A DNA stretch of 41,460 nucleotides, taken from assembly GCA_944390965.1 (NCBI GenBank), contig CALXRW010000014.1:1-41460 (forward strand), given 5' to 3'. Positions 26,557-35,479 of the stretch are shown piece after piece (the stretch's first letter is position 1; every line of letters starts with the position of its first letter). Below the pieces are notes generated by a model that worked only from the letters and a program-made list of their open reading frames with translations, searched no databases and was not told the DNA's origin. Made by a program: the position numbers and the translations under genes. This DNA comes from an uncultured Clostridia bacterium. Lineage in GTDB: Bacteria; Bacillota; Clostridia; TANB77; CAG-508.

Positions 26557-27807
26557 TTAAAAAATTCTTAGTACATCATTATATGCTACGTAGAGGGACA
26601 ATAGTATTAATATTAAAAATCCTGCTGCTTGTATTCCCATTTCTACGCTCTCTTTTAATGGTTTTCTTCTAATTCCTTCTATTATTAAGAAAACAATTTT
26701 TCCACCATCTAGTGGAGGGAATGGTAGTAAATTGGTTACTCCTAATGATAAAGAAATTAAGGCAATAATATATACATATTCTGTTATACTTGCTGTTTGT
26801 GCTACTGTTTCAGATATTCCTACTGGTCCCATTAGTTGATCCATACTTACATTTCCTGTAAATAGCAATTTTAAATTATCAATAATGGAAACAGAAAAAT
26901 CTGCAGTATCCCAAAATGCATAATATAGATTATTTCCAAAATTGTTTTCAGCTACTTGCATTGTAATTCCTAATGTATAGTTATATAAAATTTCTGGCTC
27001 TATTTCAATATCTACAATTTCTTCTCCTCGTTGTATCTGCATTTGCACTTTTCCTTCTGTTTCTCTTATTAATTCTACAATTCTTACTGGGTTATCTTTT
27101 ACTTCTTCCCCATTTACTTGTAAAATGGTATCTTTTGCCTGCAATCCTGCTCTCTCTGCTGGACTATCTGGAAAAATAATGGCAATTTCTGAATTTAGTT
27201 CTTCAGTTGTTCCCTCAAAAGAAATTCCTATATTTTTCACTTCTTGTGTTAATGGTGTTTCTGTTATTTCCATTTCTTCACCATTACGAATAATATCAAG
27301 TTTTACTGGGTTCCCTTCACTTTTTGTTAACTCCTCTTGTATATCTGAATGTAATCTTATTTTTTTATCATTAATTGCTATAATTTCATCATTTACTTGT
27401 ATTGCAGTTTGTTCTCTTTGGATACTTTCTACTTTATTAGAAATATAGTTCCCTGTATATGCTCCTAATATAAAATAAGCTAATAAACCAAATATAATAT
27501 TTACAGTTCCACCTGCTATCACAATAGCAATCCTTTTAGGAATACTAGCCTTGCTAAAAGATCCCTCTTCTTCTGAGCGTTCTTCCTCCCCTTCCATGCT
27601 TACAAAGCCACCAAGAGGGATTGCTCTTAAAGCATATTTGGTTTCTTTCCCTTGTTTTTTCCATATAGTTGGACCAAATCCAATTGCAAATTCATTAACT
27701 TTTACTTTACATAGTTTAGCAATTAAGAAATGGCCTCCTTCGTGAATTAACACAAGGAAACCTAATAAAAAAACAATTTTTAATACTGTTAATAAAAAGC
27801 TAATCAA
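26557..27807 (-). CDS. rseP: Site-2 metalloprotease RseP/RasP
   Basis: The intramembrane zinc protease cleaves anti-sigma factors and signal peptide remnants. The 416 residues have the HEGGH metal motif (22-26) in the first membrane helix, a second helix near 92-112, two PDZ-like domains (about 120-200 and 205-275) and the third metal ligand in P-P-L-D-G-G-K near 366-372, then C-terminal helices. The start codon is TTG 27807, 6 bases after AGGAGG. cdsA ends one base upstream. dxr, which commonly lies between cdsA and rseP, is absent. Confidence 0.95.
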   Translation of the reverse strand: MISFLLTVLKIVFLLGFLVLIHEGGHFLIAKLCKVKVNEFAIGFGPTIWKKQGKETKYALRAIPLGGFVSMEGEEERSEEEGSFSKASIPKRIAIVIAGGTVNIIFGLLAYFILGAYTGNYISNKVESIQREQTAIQVNDEIIAINDKKIRLHSDIQEELTKSEGNPVKLDIIRNGEEMEITETPLTQEVKNIGISFEGTTEELNSEIAIIFPDSPAERAGLQAKDTILQVNGEEVKDNPVRIVELIRETEGKVQMQIQRGEEIVDIEIEPEILYNYTLGITMQVAENNFGNNLYYAFWDTADFSVSIIDNLKLLFTGNVSMDQLMGPVGISETVAQTASITEYVYIIALISLSLGVTNLLPFPPLDGGKIVFLIIEGIRRKPLKESVEMGIQAAGFLILILLSLYVAYNDVLRIF

Positions 27808-27808
27808 A

Positions 27809-28630
27809 TTATCCTCCTATGTTTACAATCATTGTTAGAAAAAAGTAAGCAAATGGTGCTATAGCAATTACACTATCAAATCTATCTAACATACCTCCAT
27901 GTCCTGGTATTAAGTTACTAAAGTCTTTTATTCCGTTTGTTCTCTTAATAGCAGATGCTGCTAAATCTCCTATTTGCCCAATAAAGCTTAGTAAAACAGA
28001 AATAATTCCAATGTAAATATAAGATATTTCCATATTGAAATAATGATTTAATACTACTGTATAAATAAGAGATAATGCGACTGCACCAATTACTCCTGCA
28101 ATACAACCTTCTACTGTTTTGTTTGGACTAATTGATGTGAATTTGTGTTTTCCCCATTTTTTACCAACGACAAAAGCAAAAATGTCCGTTCCCCACGCTA
28201 CAAAAAGGATATACCATACAAAATATTTTCCTATTTCTGGGGTGCCAGAAAGTAATGGAAAAAACAAAAGAAATACTACAATATAAGCAATCCCAAATAA
28301 TGTAATCATAATATCATTTAATTTTTTTTTCATTTCTGAGCCTATTAATTGAGCAAATAGAATTAAAAAAATACATGGTATGCTTACTTCTATTATAGAT
28401 AAAGCATATTGCTCTGGTATAATATGTATAAAAGCAATAAAAGCAGATGCTATATATCCTAACCATTGTATAGGTTTAGCCTTTCCTTCAAAGCTTTTAA
28501 AATATTCATGAATACACAACATACTAATAAGGCTAAATAACACATCGATTACAATGTTATTTCCCAAGATTAAAATTACAGCTACTAATGGGAATCCAAG
28601 CAAACCAGATACTAATCTTTTTACACTCAT
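27809..28630 (-). CDS. cdsA: Phosphatidate cytidylyltransferase
   Basis: CdsA makes CDP-diacylglycerol from phosphatidate and CTP for phospholipid synthesis. The multi-helix protein carries the CDS signature S-A-I-K-R-x5-K-D-x5-I-P-G-H-G-G-M-L-D-R-F-D near its C-terminus. An upstream ATG at 28672 is in frame inside uppS, but ATG 28630 has GGAGG at the right distance and overlaps the uppS end (TAA-A-ATG), so I use 273 residues. It is coupled to uppS and rseP. Confidence 0.95.
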   Translation of the reverse strand: MSVKRLVSGLLGFPLVAVILILGNNIVIDVLFSLISMLCIHEYFKSFEGKAKPIQWLGYIASAFIAFIHIIPEQYALSIIEVSIPCIFLILFAQLIGSEMKKKLNDIMITLFGIAYIVVFLLFFPLLSGTPEIGKYFVWYILFVAWGTDIFAFVVGKKWGKHKFTSISPNKTVEGCIAGVIGAVALSLIYTVVLNHYFNMEISYIYIGIISVLLSFIGQIGDLAASAIKRTNGIKDFSNLIPGHGGMLDRFDSVIAIAPFAYFFLTMIVNIGG

Positions 28631-28631
28631 T

Positions 28632-29333
28632 TTATTTTCCTCCAAATTTTCTATTTCTCTTTTGATATTCATTAATTGCTTCTAATAAATCTTCTTCCGA
28701 AAAATCTGGCCAATTTTTATTCACAAAATAAAATTCGGAATATACTAATTGCCATGGCAAGAAATTACTTGTTCTCATTTCTCCACTGGTTCTAATTAAT
28801 AAATCTGGATCAGGCTGTCCAGCAGTATATAAATTATTGGAAATTAAGTCCTCTGTAATATCCTCCACCTTAATAGCTTTATTTTCTAGTATTTGTTTTA
28901 CTGCTCTAACAATTTCTGCTCTGCCACCATAATTGAATGCAATATTAAAAGTAGTGCCTGTATTATTTTTTGTTCTTTCTATTGCTTTTTCAATACTTTT
29001 CCTTAGAGAGTCTGATAATACATTAATATCCCCTAAAACCTTAATTTTTATATTCTGTGTATCTACTCTTTTGCTAAACTCATCCAAATAATTTTTTAGT
29101 AATATCATTAAACTTCCTACTTCTTCTTCTGATCTTTTCCAGTTTTCAGTAGAAAAAGCATATACAGTAATATAAGGAATTCCAATTTCATTTGCATATT
29201 GTACAATTTTTTCTAAAGTTTTGGCTCCTTCTTTATGACCTGCTTTTGCATCCATGTTATGGCTTTTTGCCCACCTTCTGTTCCCATCCATTATAATTGC
29301 AATATGTTTTGGTAAATTTTCTATCTTTTCCAT
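28632..29333 (-). CDS. uppS: Undecaprenyl diphosphate synthase
   Basis: UppS condenses isopentenyl diphosphate onto farnesyl diphosphate to make the C55 carrier used in wall synthesis. The cis-prenyltransferase motif I-M-D-G-N-R-R-W-A with catalytic Asp16 is at the N-terminus; Y-A-F-S-T-E-N-W and R-T-S-G-E-M-R-T-S-N-F-L-P-W-Q follow. The 233 residues are typical. It sits between ispA, which supplies its substrate, and cdsA. Confidence 0.97.
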   Translation of the reverse strand: MEKIENLPKHIAIIMDGNRRWAKSHNMDAKAGHKEGAKTLEKIVQYANEIGIPYITVYAFSTENWKRSEEEVGSLMILLKNYLDEFSKRVDTQNIKIKVLGDINVLSDSLRKSIEKAIERTKNNTGTTFNIAFNYGGRAEIVRAVKQILENKAIKVEDITEDLISNNLYTAGQPDPDLLIRTSGEMRTSNFLPWQLVYSEFYFVNKNWPDFSEEDLLEAINEYQKRNRKFGGK

Positions 29334-29351
29334 GCACTACCTCTTTCTTCC

Positions 29352-30233
29352 TTATTTATTTCGTCCCATCATATAGAGGGCTAATTCTTTTAAGAATTCA
29401 CCTTTTTCTCCATATTTTTCGGTTCTTTTTATTGCCTCTTTTGTTAATACTTCTAATTTCTTTTGGGATTCTTCTAATCCATATTTTGTTACATATGTGC
29501 ATTTCCCTTTTTCTTTATCATTTCCAGTAGGTTTTCCTAGGACTTTTTCATCTCCAATTTCAGATAAAATATCATCTTTAATTTGAAATGCTAATCCTAT
29601 ATAGTTTGCATATTCTGTTATATTCTCAATGTCTTCCTCTTGAGCTCCTGCTAGAATCGCACCTATACGGCAACAGGCTTTTAAAAGTGCTCCTGTTTTA
29701 TTATTATGTATATATTCTAAGTATTCATGGGAAATTTGTTTTCCCTCATATTCTGTATCTACATATTCTCCTGCGATCATACGATCTACACTATGCGTAA
29801 ATTCTGAAAGTGCTCTTATTTTTCTTTCTAATTGTTGTTCTTGTAATAATGATTTACTAATTACAATATATGCCTGATTTAGCAAAGAATCACCTGCTAA
29901 AATTGCTGTTGCTTCATTAAATTTTTTATGATTTGTTAACTTTCCATGTCTAAAATCGTCATTATCAATTCCTGGTAAATCATCATGAATTAGAGAAAAA
30001 TTATGTATCATTTCCATAGCAATTGCAAATGGCATACAGTTTTCTATATTTTCATTAAATAATTGATATGTTTTTAACATTAAAATAGGTCTTAATCTCT
30101 TTCCACCTGCCATTAAACTATATTCTACAGAATGGTTTAATATGCTTTCTGGGACTGCTTCTTTTCTTAAATGTTTTGTTAATTCTTCGTTTATTAATTC
30201 CTGATATTTTTTTAATTCTAATTTAAAATCCAT
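29352..30233 (-). CDS. ispA: Polyprenyl (farnesyl/geranyl) diphosphate synthase
   Basis: This trans-prenyltransferase of 293 residues has G-G-K-R-L-R-P (43-49), the first aspartate-rich motif D-D-L-P-G-I-D (84-90) and the second D-D-I-L-S-E-I-G-D (220-228). The DDxxxxD spacing is that of type II bacterial farnesyl diphosphate synthases. It makes the allylic primer used by UppS, encoded next. ATG 30233 follows ATAGGTGAG. Its insertion between frr and uppS differs from the Bacillus order. Confidence 0.93.
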   Translation of the reverse strand: MDFKLELKKYQELINEELTKHLRKEAVPESILNHSVEYSLMAGGKRLRPILMLKTYQLFNENIENCMPFAIAMEMIHNFSLIHDDLPGIDNDDFRHGKLTNHKKFNEATAILAGDSLLNQAYIVISKSLLQEQQLERKIRALSEFTHSVDRMIAGEYVDTEYEGKQISHEYLEYIHNNKTGALLKACCRIGAILAGAQEEDIENITEYANYIGLAFQIKDDILSEIGDEKVLGKPTGNDKEKGKCTYVTKYGLEESQKKLEVLTKEAIKRTEKYGEKGEFLKELALYMMGRNK

Positions 30234-30244
30234 TTTCTCACCTA

Positions 30245-30796
30245 TTATAAACTTAATATTTCTTTTTCTTTTGCTTCTGAGATTTGATCGATTTTTTCTA
30301 CTTTCTTGTCAGTAATTTTTTGAATACTATCTTCTGCTCCTCTTAATTCATCTTCTGTAATTTCTCCTGCTTTTTGTTTTGCTTTAAATTCATCCATTCC
30401 GTCTCTTCTAATTGCTCTAATTGAAATTTTTGCTTCTTCTGTTAATTTTTTTACATCTTTTACAATTTCTTTTCTTCTTTCTTCTGTTAATTCTGGAAAT
30501 ACTAATCTAATCACTTTTCCATCATTATTAGGATGGATTCCAATATCTGATTTTAAAATTTCTTTTTCAATTTCTTTTAACACACTAGCGTCCCATGGTT
30601 GAATTAATATCACTCTTGCTTCTGGAACGGAAATACCTGCTACTTGGTTAATAGGTGTAGGTGTTCCGTAATATTCTACCTTAATTTTGTTTAAGATTGC
30701 AGGATTTGCTCTTCCTGCTCTAATTTCTGCTAAATTCTCCTCAAATACACTGATTGTTTTGTTCATTTTTTCTTCAATATGACTATAATCTGCCAT
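30245..30796 (-). CDS. frr: Ribosome recycling factor
   Basis: RRF splits post-termination ribosomes with EF-G. The protein is about 183 residues and shows I-R-A-G-R-A-N-P-A-I-L, Y-Y-G-T-P-T-P-I-N-Q-V-A, I-Q-P-W-D and the C-terminal I-T-D-K-K-V-E-K-I-D. A TTG at 30811 is in frame but is part of TTGGAGG, the ribosome site; ATG 30796 (M-A-D-Y-S) is the start. It lies 25 bases after pyrH. Confidence 0.97.
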   Translation of the reverse strand: MADYSHIEEKMNKTISVFEENLAEIRAGRANPAILNKIKVEYYGTPTPINQVAGISVPEARVILIQPWDASVLKEIEKEILKSDIGIHPNNDGKVIRLVFPELTEERRKEIVKDVKKLTEEAKISIRAIRRDGMDEFKAKQKAGEITEDELRGAEDSIQKITDKKVEKIDQISEAKEKEILSL

Positions 30797-30821
30797 TTTT
30801 ATTTCCTCCAAACTTTTATTT

Positions 30822-31532
30822 TCATTCTACAATCGTTCCGATTGTTTTATCCCCTTGTACAATTTTTAAAATATTATCTGGTTCATTAATACCAAATACT
30901 ACTAATGGTATTTTATTATCTCTGCAAAGCGAGGTTGCAGTAGAATCCATTACTTTTAAATCTTTATTTAAAATATCTAGATAACTAATTTTGTCATATT
31001 TTACTGCTGTTTTATCTAGTTTTGGATCCGCTGAATATACACCATCAATTGTTTTTGCCAATAATATCACATCTGCTTGAATTTCTGCTGCTCTTAATGC
31101 AGCTGTTGTATCTGTTGAAAAATATGGGTGCCCTGTACCACATGCAAATATAACAATTCTTCCTTTTCCTAAGTGCTTCATTGCTTTTCTTTCAATGTAT
31201 GGTTCTGCAATTTCTCTCATCTCAATTGCGGTTTGTACTCTTGTGTAAAGTCCTCTTGCTTCTAATGCATCTTGTAATGCTAAGGCATTAATTGCGGTTG
31301 CTAGCATTCCCATATAGTCTGAAGTAGTTCTTTCCATTTGATGTCCATATCTTCCTCTCCAAAAGTTTCCACCACCAATAACAATTGCAATTTGAACTCC
31401 TAGTTCACTTACTTTTTTAATACTATCACATATCTTCCCTAAAACTTCAACATCAATTCCCGTCTTTTTATCTCCTGCCATTGCTTCTCCGCTTAATTTT
31501 AGTAAAATGCGTTTATAAGCTAAATCAGGCAT
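30822..31532 (-). CDS. pyrH: UMP kinase
   Basis: PyrH phosphorylates UMP to UDP; it is hexameric and belongs to the amino acid kinase fold. The 236 residues show L-L-K-L-S-G-E-A near the start, [30 protein letters not shown]-type and D-G-V-Y-S-A-D-P. rpsB and tsf, common upstream partners, are replaced by a repeat block. AAAGGAGAG precedes ATG 31532. Confidence 0.97.
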   Translation of the reverse strand: MPDLAYKRILLKLSGEAMAGDKKTGIDVEVLGKICDSIKKVSELGVQIAIVIGGGNFWRGRYGHQMERTTSDYMGMLATAINALALQDALEARGLYTRVQTAIEMREIAEPYIERKAMKHLGKGRIVIFACGTGHPYFSTDTTAALRAAEIQADVILLAKTIDGVYSADPKLDKTAVKYDKISYLDILNKDLKVMDSTATSLCRDNKIPLVVFGINEPDNILKIVQGDKTIGTIVE

Positions 31533-31559
31533 TTCTTCACTCTCCTTTTTTTACAAATA

Positions 31560-31621
31560 GAAAGCTCTTTTCTATTTTTCTTATTCTATCATAAAACCAT
31601 ATAAAATAGAAAGAGCTTTTT
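31560..31621 (-). promoter_or_regulatory. Long inverted repeat in the pyrH leader
   Basis: AAAGCTCTTTCTATTTT and AAAATAGAAAAGAGCTTT pair around a 28-base AT-rich loop, ending about 28 bases before pyrH. There is only a weak T tail toward pyrH, so it may be a leader structure or an attenuator; on the plus strand it would end TTTTT. Confidence 0.5.
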
Positions 31622-32090
31622 AAGAATTTCTTAATATTTTTAATGTCACATTTTGGACGTTTTTTAATAATACAAAAGTATCCCGTTTAGGGTGCTTCTG
31701 GGCTGGTTAATCCCCCATACACATTCATTTAATGAATAATTAATAATGAATAATTTTTTTATGGATTTGGTCTTATTGCTAAAAAATCTAAAATAATGAT
31801 TTCTGGGTTCGTCAAGACGAACCCCTACATTTTTCAGGTAATTTCTTCGTAGCATCGGGCGATTAAAATCGCCCCTACATTTTTTCGGGTAATTTCTTCG
31901 TAGTACGGGTCGCCGAGGGCGGCGACACCCTACACATATACATTTAATGAATAGTGAATAATTAATAATGAATAATGTATAATTTTTCTAGCTGGTTTTG
32001 CTTCGTAGCATTGGGTCGTGGGCGACGACGCCCTACACTAATTATTCATTTTTCACTATTCATCCTTCATTATTCATTAAAAAAATATAT
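31622..32090. repeat. Repeat block upstream of pyrH
   Basis: No gene is seen. It holds reversed ATTATTC arrays (31729-31756, 31943-31978), GGGTTCGTC-aa-GACGAACCC (31805-31824), the core GGGCGATT/AATCGCCC (31857-31874), GGGTCGCC/GGCGACaCCC (31907-31930), GGGTCGTGGGCGACGACGCCC (32013-32033) and a further ATTATTC array (32041-32080). Each palindrome has a TTTCTTCGTAG-type lead and a CCCTACA tail. Confidence 0.85.
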
Positions 32091-32210
32091 ACCCTCTGGT
32101 GCTTTGCACCATCTCCCTTTGGCAAGGGAGACAAGATTATAATTTATAATTTCAACTTTATCCTTGGCTCCCTTATCAAGTGAGCAGTCGCATTTATGCG
32201 ACTGAGGGTT
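32091..32210. mobile_element. MITE-like four-hairpin element, copy C
   Basis: Ends ACCCTC and GAGGGTT, with GGTGC-ttt-GCACC, CTCCCTT-tggc-AAGGGAG, a degenerate third hairpin and GTCGCA-ttta-TGCGAC. Its right flank resembles copy B. Confidence 0.78.
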
Positions 32211-32402
32211 CTTTCTTTTAATTACAACTACTCGTTAAATAATGCATGATTTTGATGTTTTTATTTTATATTTTAACGTCTTTTTTGTCAAGGGAAAATG
32301 GCCTTCTAGGAAATATTTCTCTGCTATTTTCTTTAACTATTTGTTAAAGTTCTAGCGAAATTTTGCTTTCTGCACACTATATTTTTTACAGAAAGCAATA
32401 AA
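32211..32402. other. Gene-free spacer with one hairpin
   Basis: AT-rich DNA between element copy C and the HepT-side terminator. One stem is clear: TTGCTTTCTG/CAGAAAGCAA (32363-32398). I see no gene. Confidence 0.6.
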
Positions 32403-32450
32403 AACTATCCATTTGTACTTATTATTTATATTATGTACAAATGAATAGCT
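32403..32450 (-). terminator. Terminator after the HepT-like gene
   Basis: CTATTCATTTGTAC and GTACAAATGGATAG arms, with TTTTTATT following on the minus strand. The stem resembles the terminator at 4812-4856. Confidence 0.78.
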
Positions 32451-32464
32451 TTTATTATTTTCTT

Positions 32465-32851
32465 CTATTTTTTTAATTTTTCTATTAGTGCTTCTAACAA
32501 TTCTATATATTCTTTTTTTATTTCTTTATAAATTTTTCTAGATGTATTTTCATCATATAAATGTGATAATGCATTTCTAGAAAGCATCATTTTTATCCAT
32601 GTTTCTCCATCTTCTATTATCCCATGTTTAAAAGCTTGTTGTATAATTTCCCTTGGGCTTCCAATTCTATTGCTAAATCCCTGATATTCCATATAATCTT
32701 TTAAAGTCTTCCACGCTAATTCAAAAGTAATTTTATATCTTCGTAATATTCCATCTATTTCTATATCACTTGGTTCCTCTATTTTAGTTCCTTCTTTTAA
32801 TTTCATAACTGACTTTTCATAATTATTTAATTTTAATTTAAATTTCTCCAT
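32465..32851 (-). CDS. HepT/HI0074-like HEPN protein (nucleotidyltransferase partner), orphan
   Basis: The 128-residue all-helical protein has the pattern of HI0074/HepT proteins: F-E-L-A-W-K-T-L-K-D-Y, S-P-R-E-I-I-Q-Q-A-F-x2-G-I-I, W-I-K-M-M-L-S-R-N-A-L-S-H-L-Y-D. The last part includes an R92-x4-H97 HEPN motif, which in HepT toxins is the RNase or AMP-acceptor site. Such proteins are normally paired with a small MNT-type nucleotidyltransferase; none is found on either side. It lies 15 bases downstream of mutS, where mutL is often found. ATG 32851 follows AGAGGAT. Confidence 0.85.
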   Translation of the reverse strand: MEKFKLKLNNYEKSVMKLKEGTKIEEPSDIEIDGILRRYKITFELAWKTLKDYMEYQGFSNRIGSPREIIQQAFKHGIIEDGETWIKMMLSRNALSHLYDENTSRKIYKEIKKEYIELLEALIEKLKK

Positions 32852-32866
32852 AATTTTATCCTCTTT

Positions 32867-35467
32867 TTATTTCATTTTCTCTTTTATTTTGCAAAGGATA
32901 TTTAAACTGTCAATTGGTGTTAGCTCATTTAAGTTGATTTTGTCAATTTCATGAGCAATTTCAGCTAGTTTGTAGTTATACATGTCTAGTTGTCCAGCTA
33001 CTACCTTCTTTTCTTCTTTGTTTTTTATGGTTACTTTTCTTTCTAATGTTCTTAATATTTCATTTGCTCTTGTTACAACTGTTTGTGGAACTCCTGCAAG
33101 TTTTGCAACATGAATTCCATAACTTTCGTCAGTTCCTCCTCTTACGATTTTTCTTAAAAAGATAATATCTTCTCCTTTTTCTTTTACTGCAATAGAATAG
33201 TTTTTTATACCTTCTATTTTTCCTTCTAAATCAATTAATTCATGATAGTGTGTTGCAAATAATGTTTTTGCTCCACATTTTCTTCTATCTGCTATGTATT
33301 CTGCTACTGCCCAAGCAATAGATAATCCATCATAAGTAGAGGTTCCTCTTCCTATTTCATCTAATATAACTAGGCTTTTACTAGTAGCATCTTTTAAAAT
33401 AGTGGCTACTTCCATCATTTCTACCATAAAAGTGCTTTGTCCCATACTTAAATCATCAGATGCTCCAACCCTTGTAAATATTTTATCTACCACCCCTATT
33501 TTGGCATATTCTGCTGGAACAAAGCTTCCACATTGTGTCATTAAAGTAATTAGTGCCACTTGTCTCATATATGTAGATTTACCTGCCATGTTTGGTCCTG
33601 TTATCATCGCTAATCTGTCCTCTTCTGTGTTTAAATAAGTATCGTTTTGTACAAAACTTCCAGTTGGTAACATTCTTTCAATAACAGGATGTCTTCCTTC
33701 TTTTATATCAATTTCTCCACCATTATCTACAATAGGCATTGTGTAATTATAGTCTTCTGCAATAGTTGCAAAAGAGGTTAATACATCTAAAATAGCTATA
33801 CTATTTGCTGTTGTTTGCAATCTTTCAATTTGTTCTGTAATTTTTGTTCTAATATCTGTAAAGGCTTTATATTCTAAGTCAATTACTTTTTCTTCTGCTC
33901 CTAAAACTTCCTCTTCTACTTTTTTAAGTTCCTCTGTAATATATCTTTCACAATTTGTTAGAGTTTGTTTTCTAATATAATAGTCTGGTACTTGGTTCAA
34001 ATATGATTTCGTCACTTCTAAGTAATAGCCAAATACTTTTGTATAACCTACTTTTAAATTTTTAATTCCTGTTTTTTCTTTTTCTTTTGTTTCAATGGCA
34101 ATAATCCAATTTCTTCCTTCTGTTGTTGCTGTTTTTAGTCTATCAATTTCTTCATTATAGCCTAGTTTTATCATTCCACCTTCTTTTACAGATAGTGGCG
34201 GATCATCTACAATTGCTTTATCAATTAGACTATAAACATCTTGCAATTCATCTATTTCTTGATAAAGTTTTTGCAACATTTCTGAATTCGTTTGCCCTAA
34301 TAATTTTTTAATATCTGGTAATTGTTTTAATGAATTCTTTAAAGATATCATATCTCTTGCATTAGTGTTTCCATAAGATATTTTTCCCACCAATCTTTCA
34401 ATATCATATATCTTTTTTAAACTTGCAATTACTTCTCCTTTTAGTATGGCATTTTCTTTTAATTCTTTTACTGCATTTAGCCTCTGATTAATTTCAGTTA
34501 CGTCAATCAATGGATCATTTAGCCATCTTCTTAAATGCCTTCCACCCATAGAAGTATTCGTTTTATCTAGCACCCATAATAGGGTTCCTTTTTTAGATTT
34601 ATCCTTCATTTTTTCTGTTAATTCTAAATTTCTTCTTGCTGTGATATCTAATGACATATATTTTTGGATTTTATAGATTTTGATGGAATTAATATGTTCT
34701 AATTTTATTTTCTGGGTTTCTTCTAAATATGCTAATAGACCATTGATGGCACAAACAGCTAAAAGAGTTTCTTCTGGTTTTTCGTCTTTTTCTCCTTTTT
34801 CATCTAAAATATGATATTTTTGCACTAATTGTGTATAATCTTCTTGGAAATAAGTTTCTTCTTCTCTTGTAATATAGCTTTGAAATCTTTCTTTAATTTT
34901 ACTTATTTCTTGTTCTGTTTCATATAATCTTTCATTCACCACAATTTCTGCTGGAGAAAATCTAGCTAACTCATCTAATAATTTAGAAAAATTGTTATTA
35001 TCTGTAATTTGGGTAGCCAAAAAATCTCCTGTTGTAATGTCACATATCGCTAACCCAAAGTAAATTCCTGTTTTAAATATAGACATGATATAATTATTTC
35101 TTTTCTCATCTAGCATATTACTTTCTACAACTGTTCCTGGTGTTACTATTCTTACCACATCTCTTTTTACAATTCCTTTTGCTGTTTTTGGGTCTTCTAG
35201 TTGTTCACAAATAGCTACTTTATAGCCTTTGGCAATTAGTCTTGCAATGTACATTTCTGCTGCATGGTAAGGCACACCACACATAGGAGCTCTTTCTTCT
35301 TGCCCACAATCTTTACCAGTTAGTGTAATTTCTAATTCTCTAGATGCTGTAATGGCATCATCAAAAAACATTTCATAAAAATCTCCTAAACGGTAAAATA
35401 ATAAACAGTCTTGATAATCTTCTTTTGTTTTTAAATATTGTTGCATCATGGGTGTAAATTCTGCCAT
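32867..35467 (-). CDS. mutS: DNA mismatch repair protein MutS
   Basis: MutS recognises mismatches and recruits MutL. Of 866 residues, the mismatch-contact G-D-F-Y-E-M-F lies at 29-35, and connector, lever and clamp domains follow. The ATPase has Walker A G-P-N-M-A-G-K-S-T (about 620), D-E-I-G-R-G-T-S-T-Y-D-G and T-H-Y-H-E-L. Full length with no disruption. It follows miaB by 12 bases, a common Firmicutes pair; mutL, usually next, is missing from the window. ATG 35467 follows AAGGAG. Confidence 0.97.
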   Translation of the reverse strand: MAEFTPMMQQYLKTKEDYQDCLLFYRLGDFYEMFFDDAITASRELEITLTGKDCGQEERAPMCGVPYHAAEMYIARLIAKGYKVAICEQLEDPKTAKGIVKRDVVRIVTPGTVVESNMLDEKRNNYIMSIFKTGIYFGLAICDITTGDFLATQITDNNNFSKLLDELARFSPAEIVVNERLYETEQEISKIKERFQSYITREEETYFQEDYTQLVQKYHILDEKGEKDEKPEETLLAVCAINGLLAYLEETQKIKLEHINSIKIYKIQKYMSLDITARRNLELTEKMKDKSKKGTLLWVLDKTNTSMGGRHLRRWLNDPLIDVTEINQRLNAVKELKENAILKGEVIASLKKIYDIERLVGKISYGNTNARDMISLKNSLKQLPDIKKLLGQTNSEMLQKLYQEIDELQDVYSLIDKAIVDDPPLSVKEGGMIKLGYNEEIDRLKTATTEGRNWIIAIETKEKEKTGIKNLKVGYTKVFGYYLEVTKSYLNQVPDYYIRKQTLTNCERYITEELKKVEEEVLGAEEKVIDLEYKAFTDIRTKITEQIERLQTTANSIAILDVLTSFATIAEDYNYTMPIVDNGGEIDIKEGRHPVIERMLPTGSFVQNDTYLNTEEDRLAMITGPNMAGKSTYMRQVALITLMTQCGSFVPAEYAKIGVVDKIFTRVGASDDLSMGQSTFMVEMMEVATILKDATSKSLVILDEIGRGTSTYDGLSIAWAVAEYIADRRKCGAKTLFATHYHELIDLEGKIEGIKNYSIAVKEKGEDIIFLRKIVRGGTDESYGIHVAKLAGVPQTVVTRANEILRTLERKVTIKNKEEKKVVAGQLDMYNYKLAEIAHEIDKINLNELTPIDSLNILCKIKEKMK

Positions 35468-35479
35468 TTTTTCTTCTCC

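Noticed and set aside
31622-32402. tRNA or rRNA genes in the repeat blocks
   Set aside because: The hairpins do not form a cloverleaf, no T-loop GTTCRA or CCA end is present, and each unit is explained by the repeat families.
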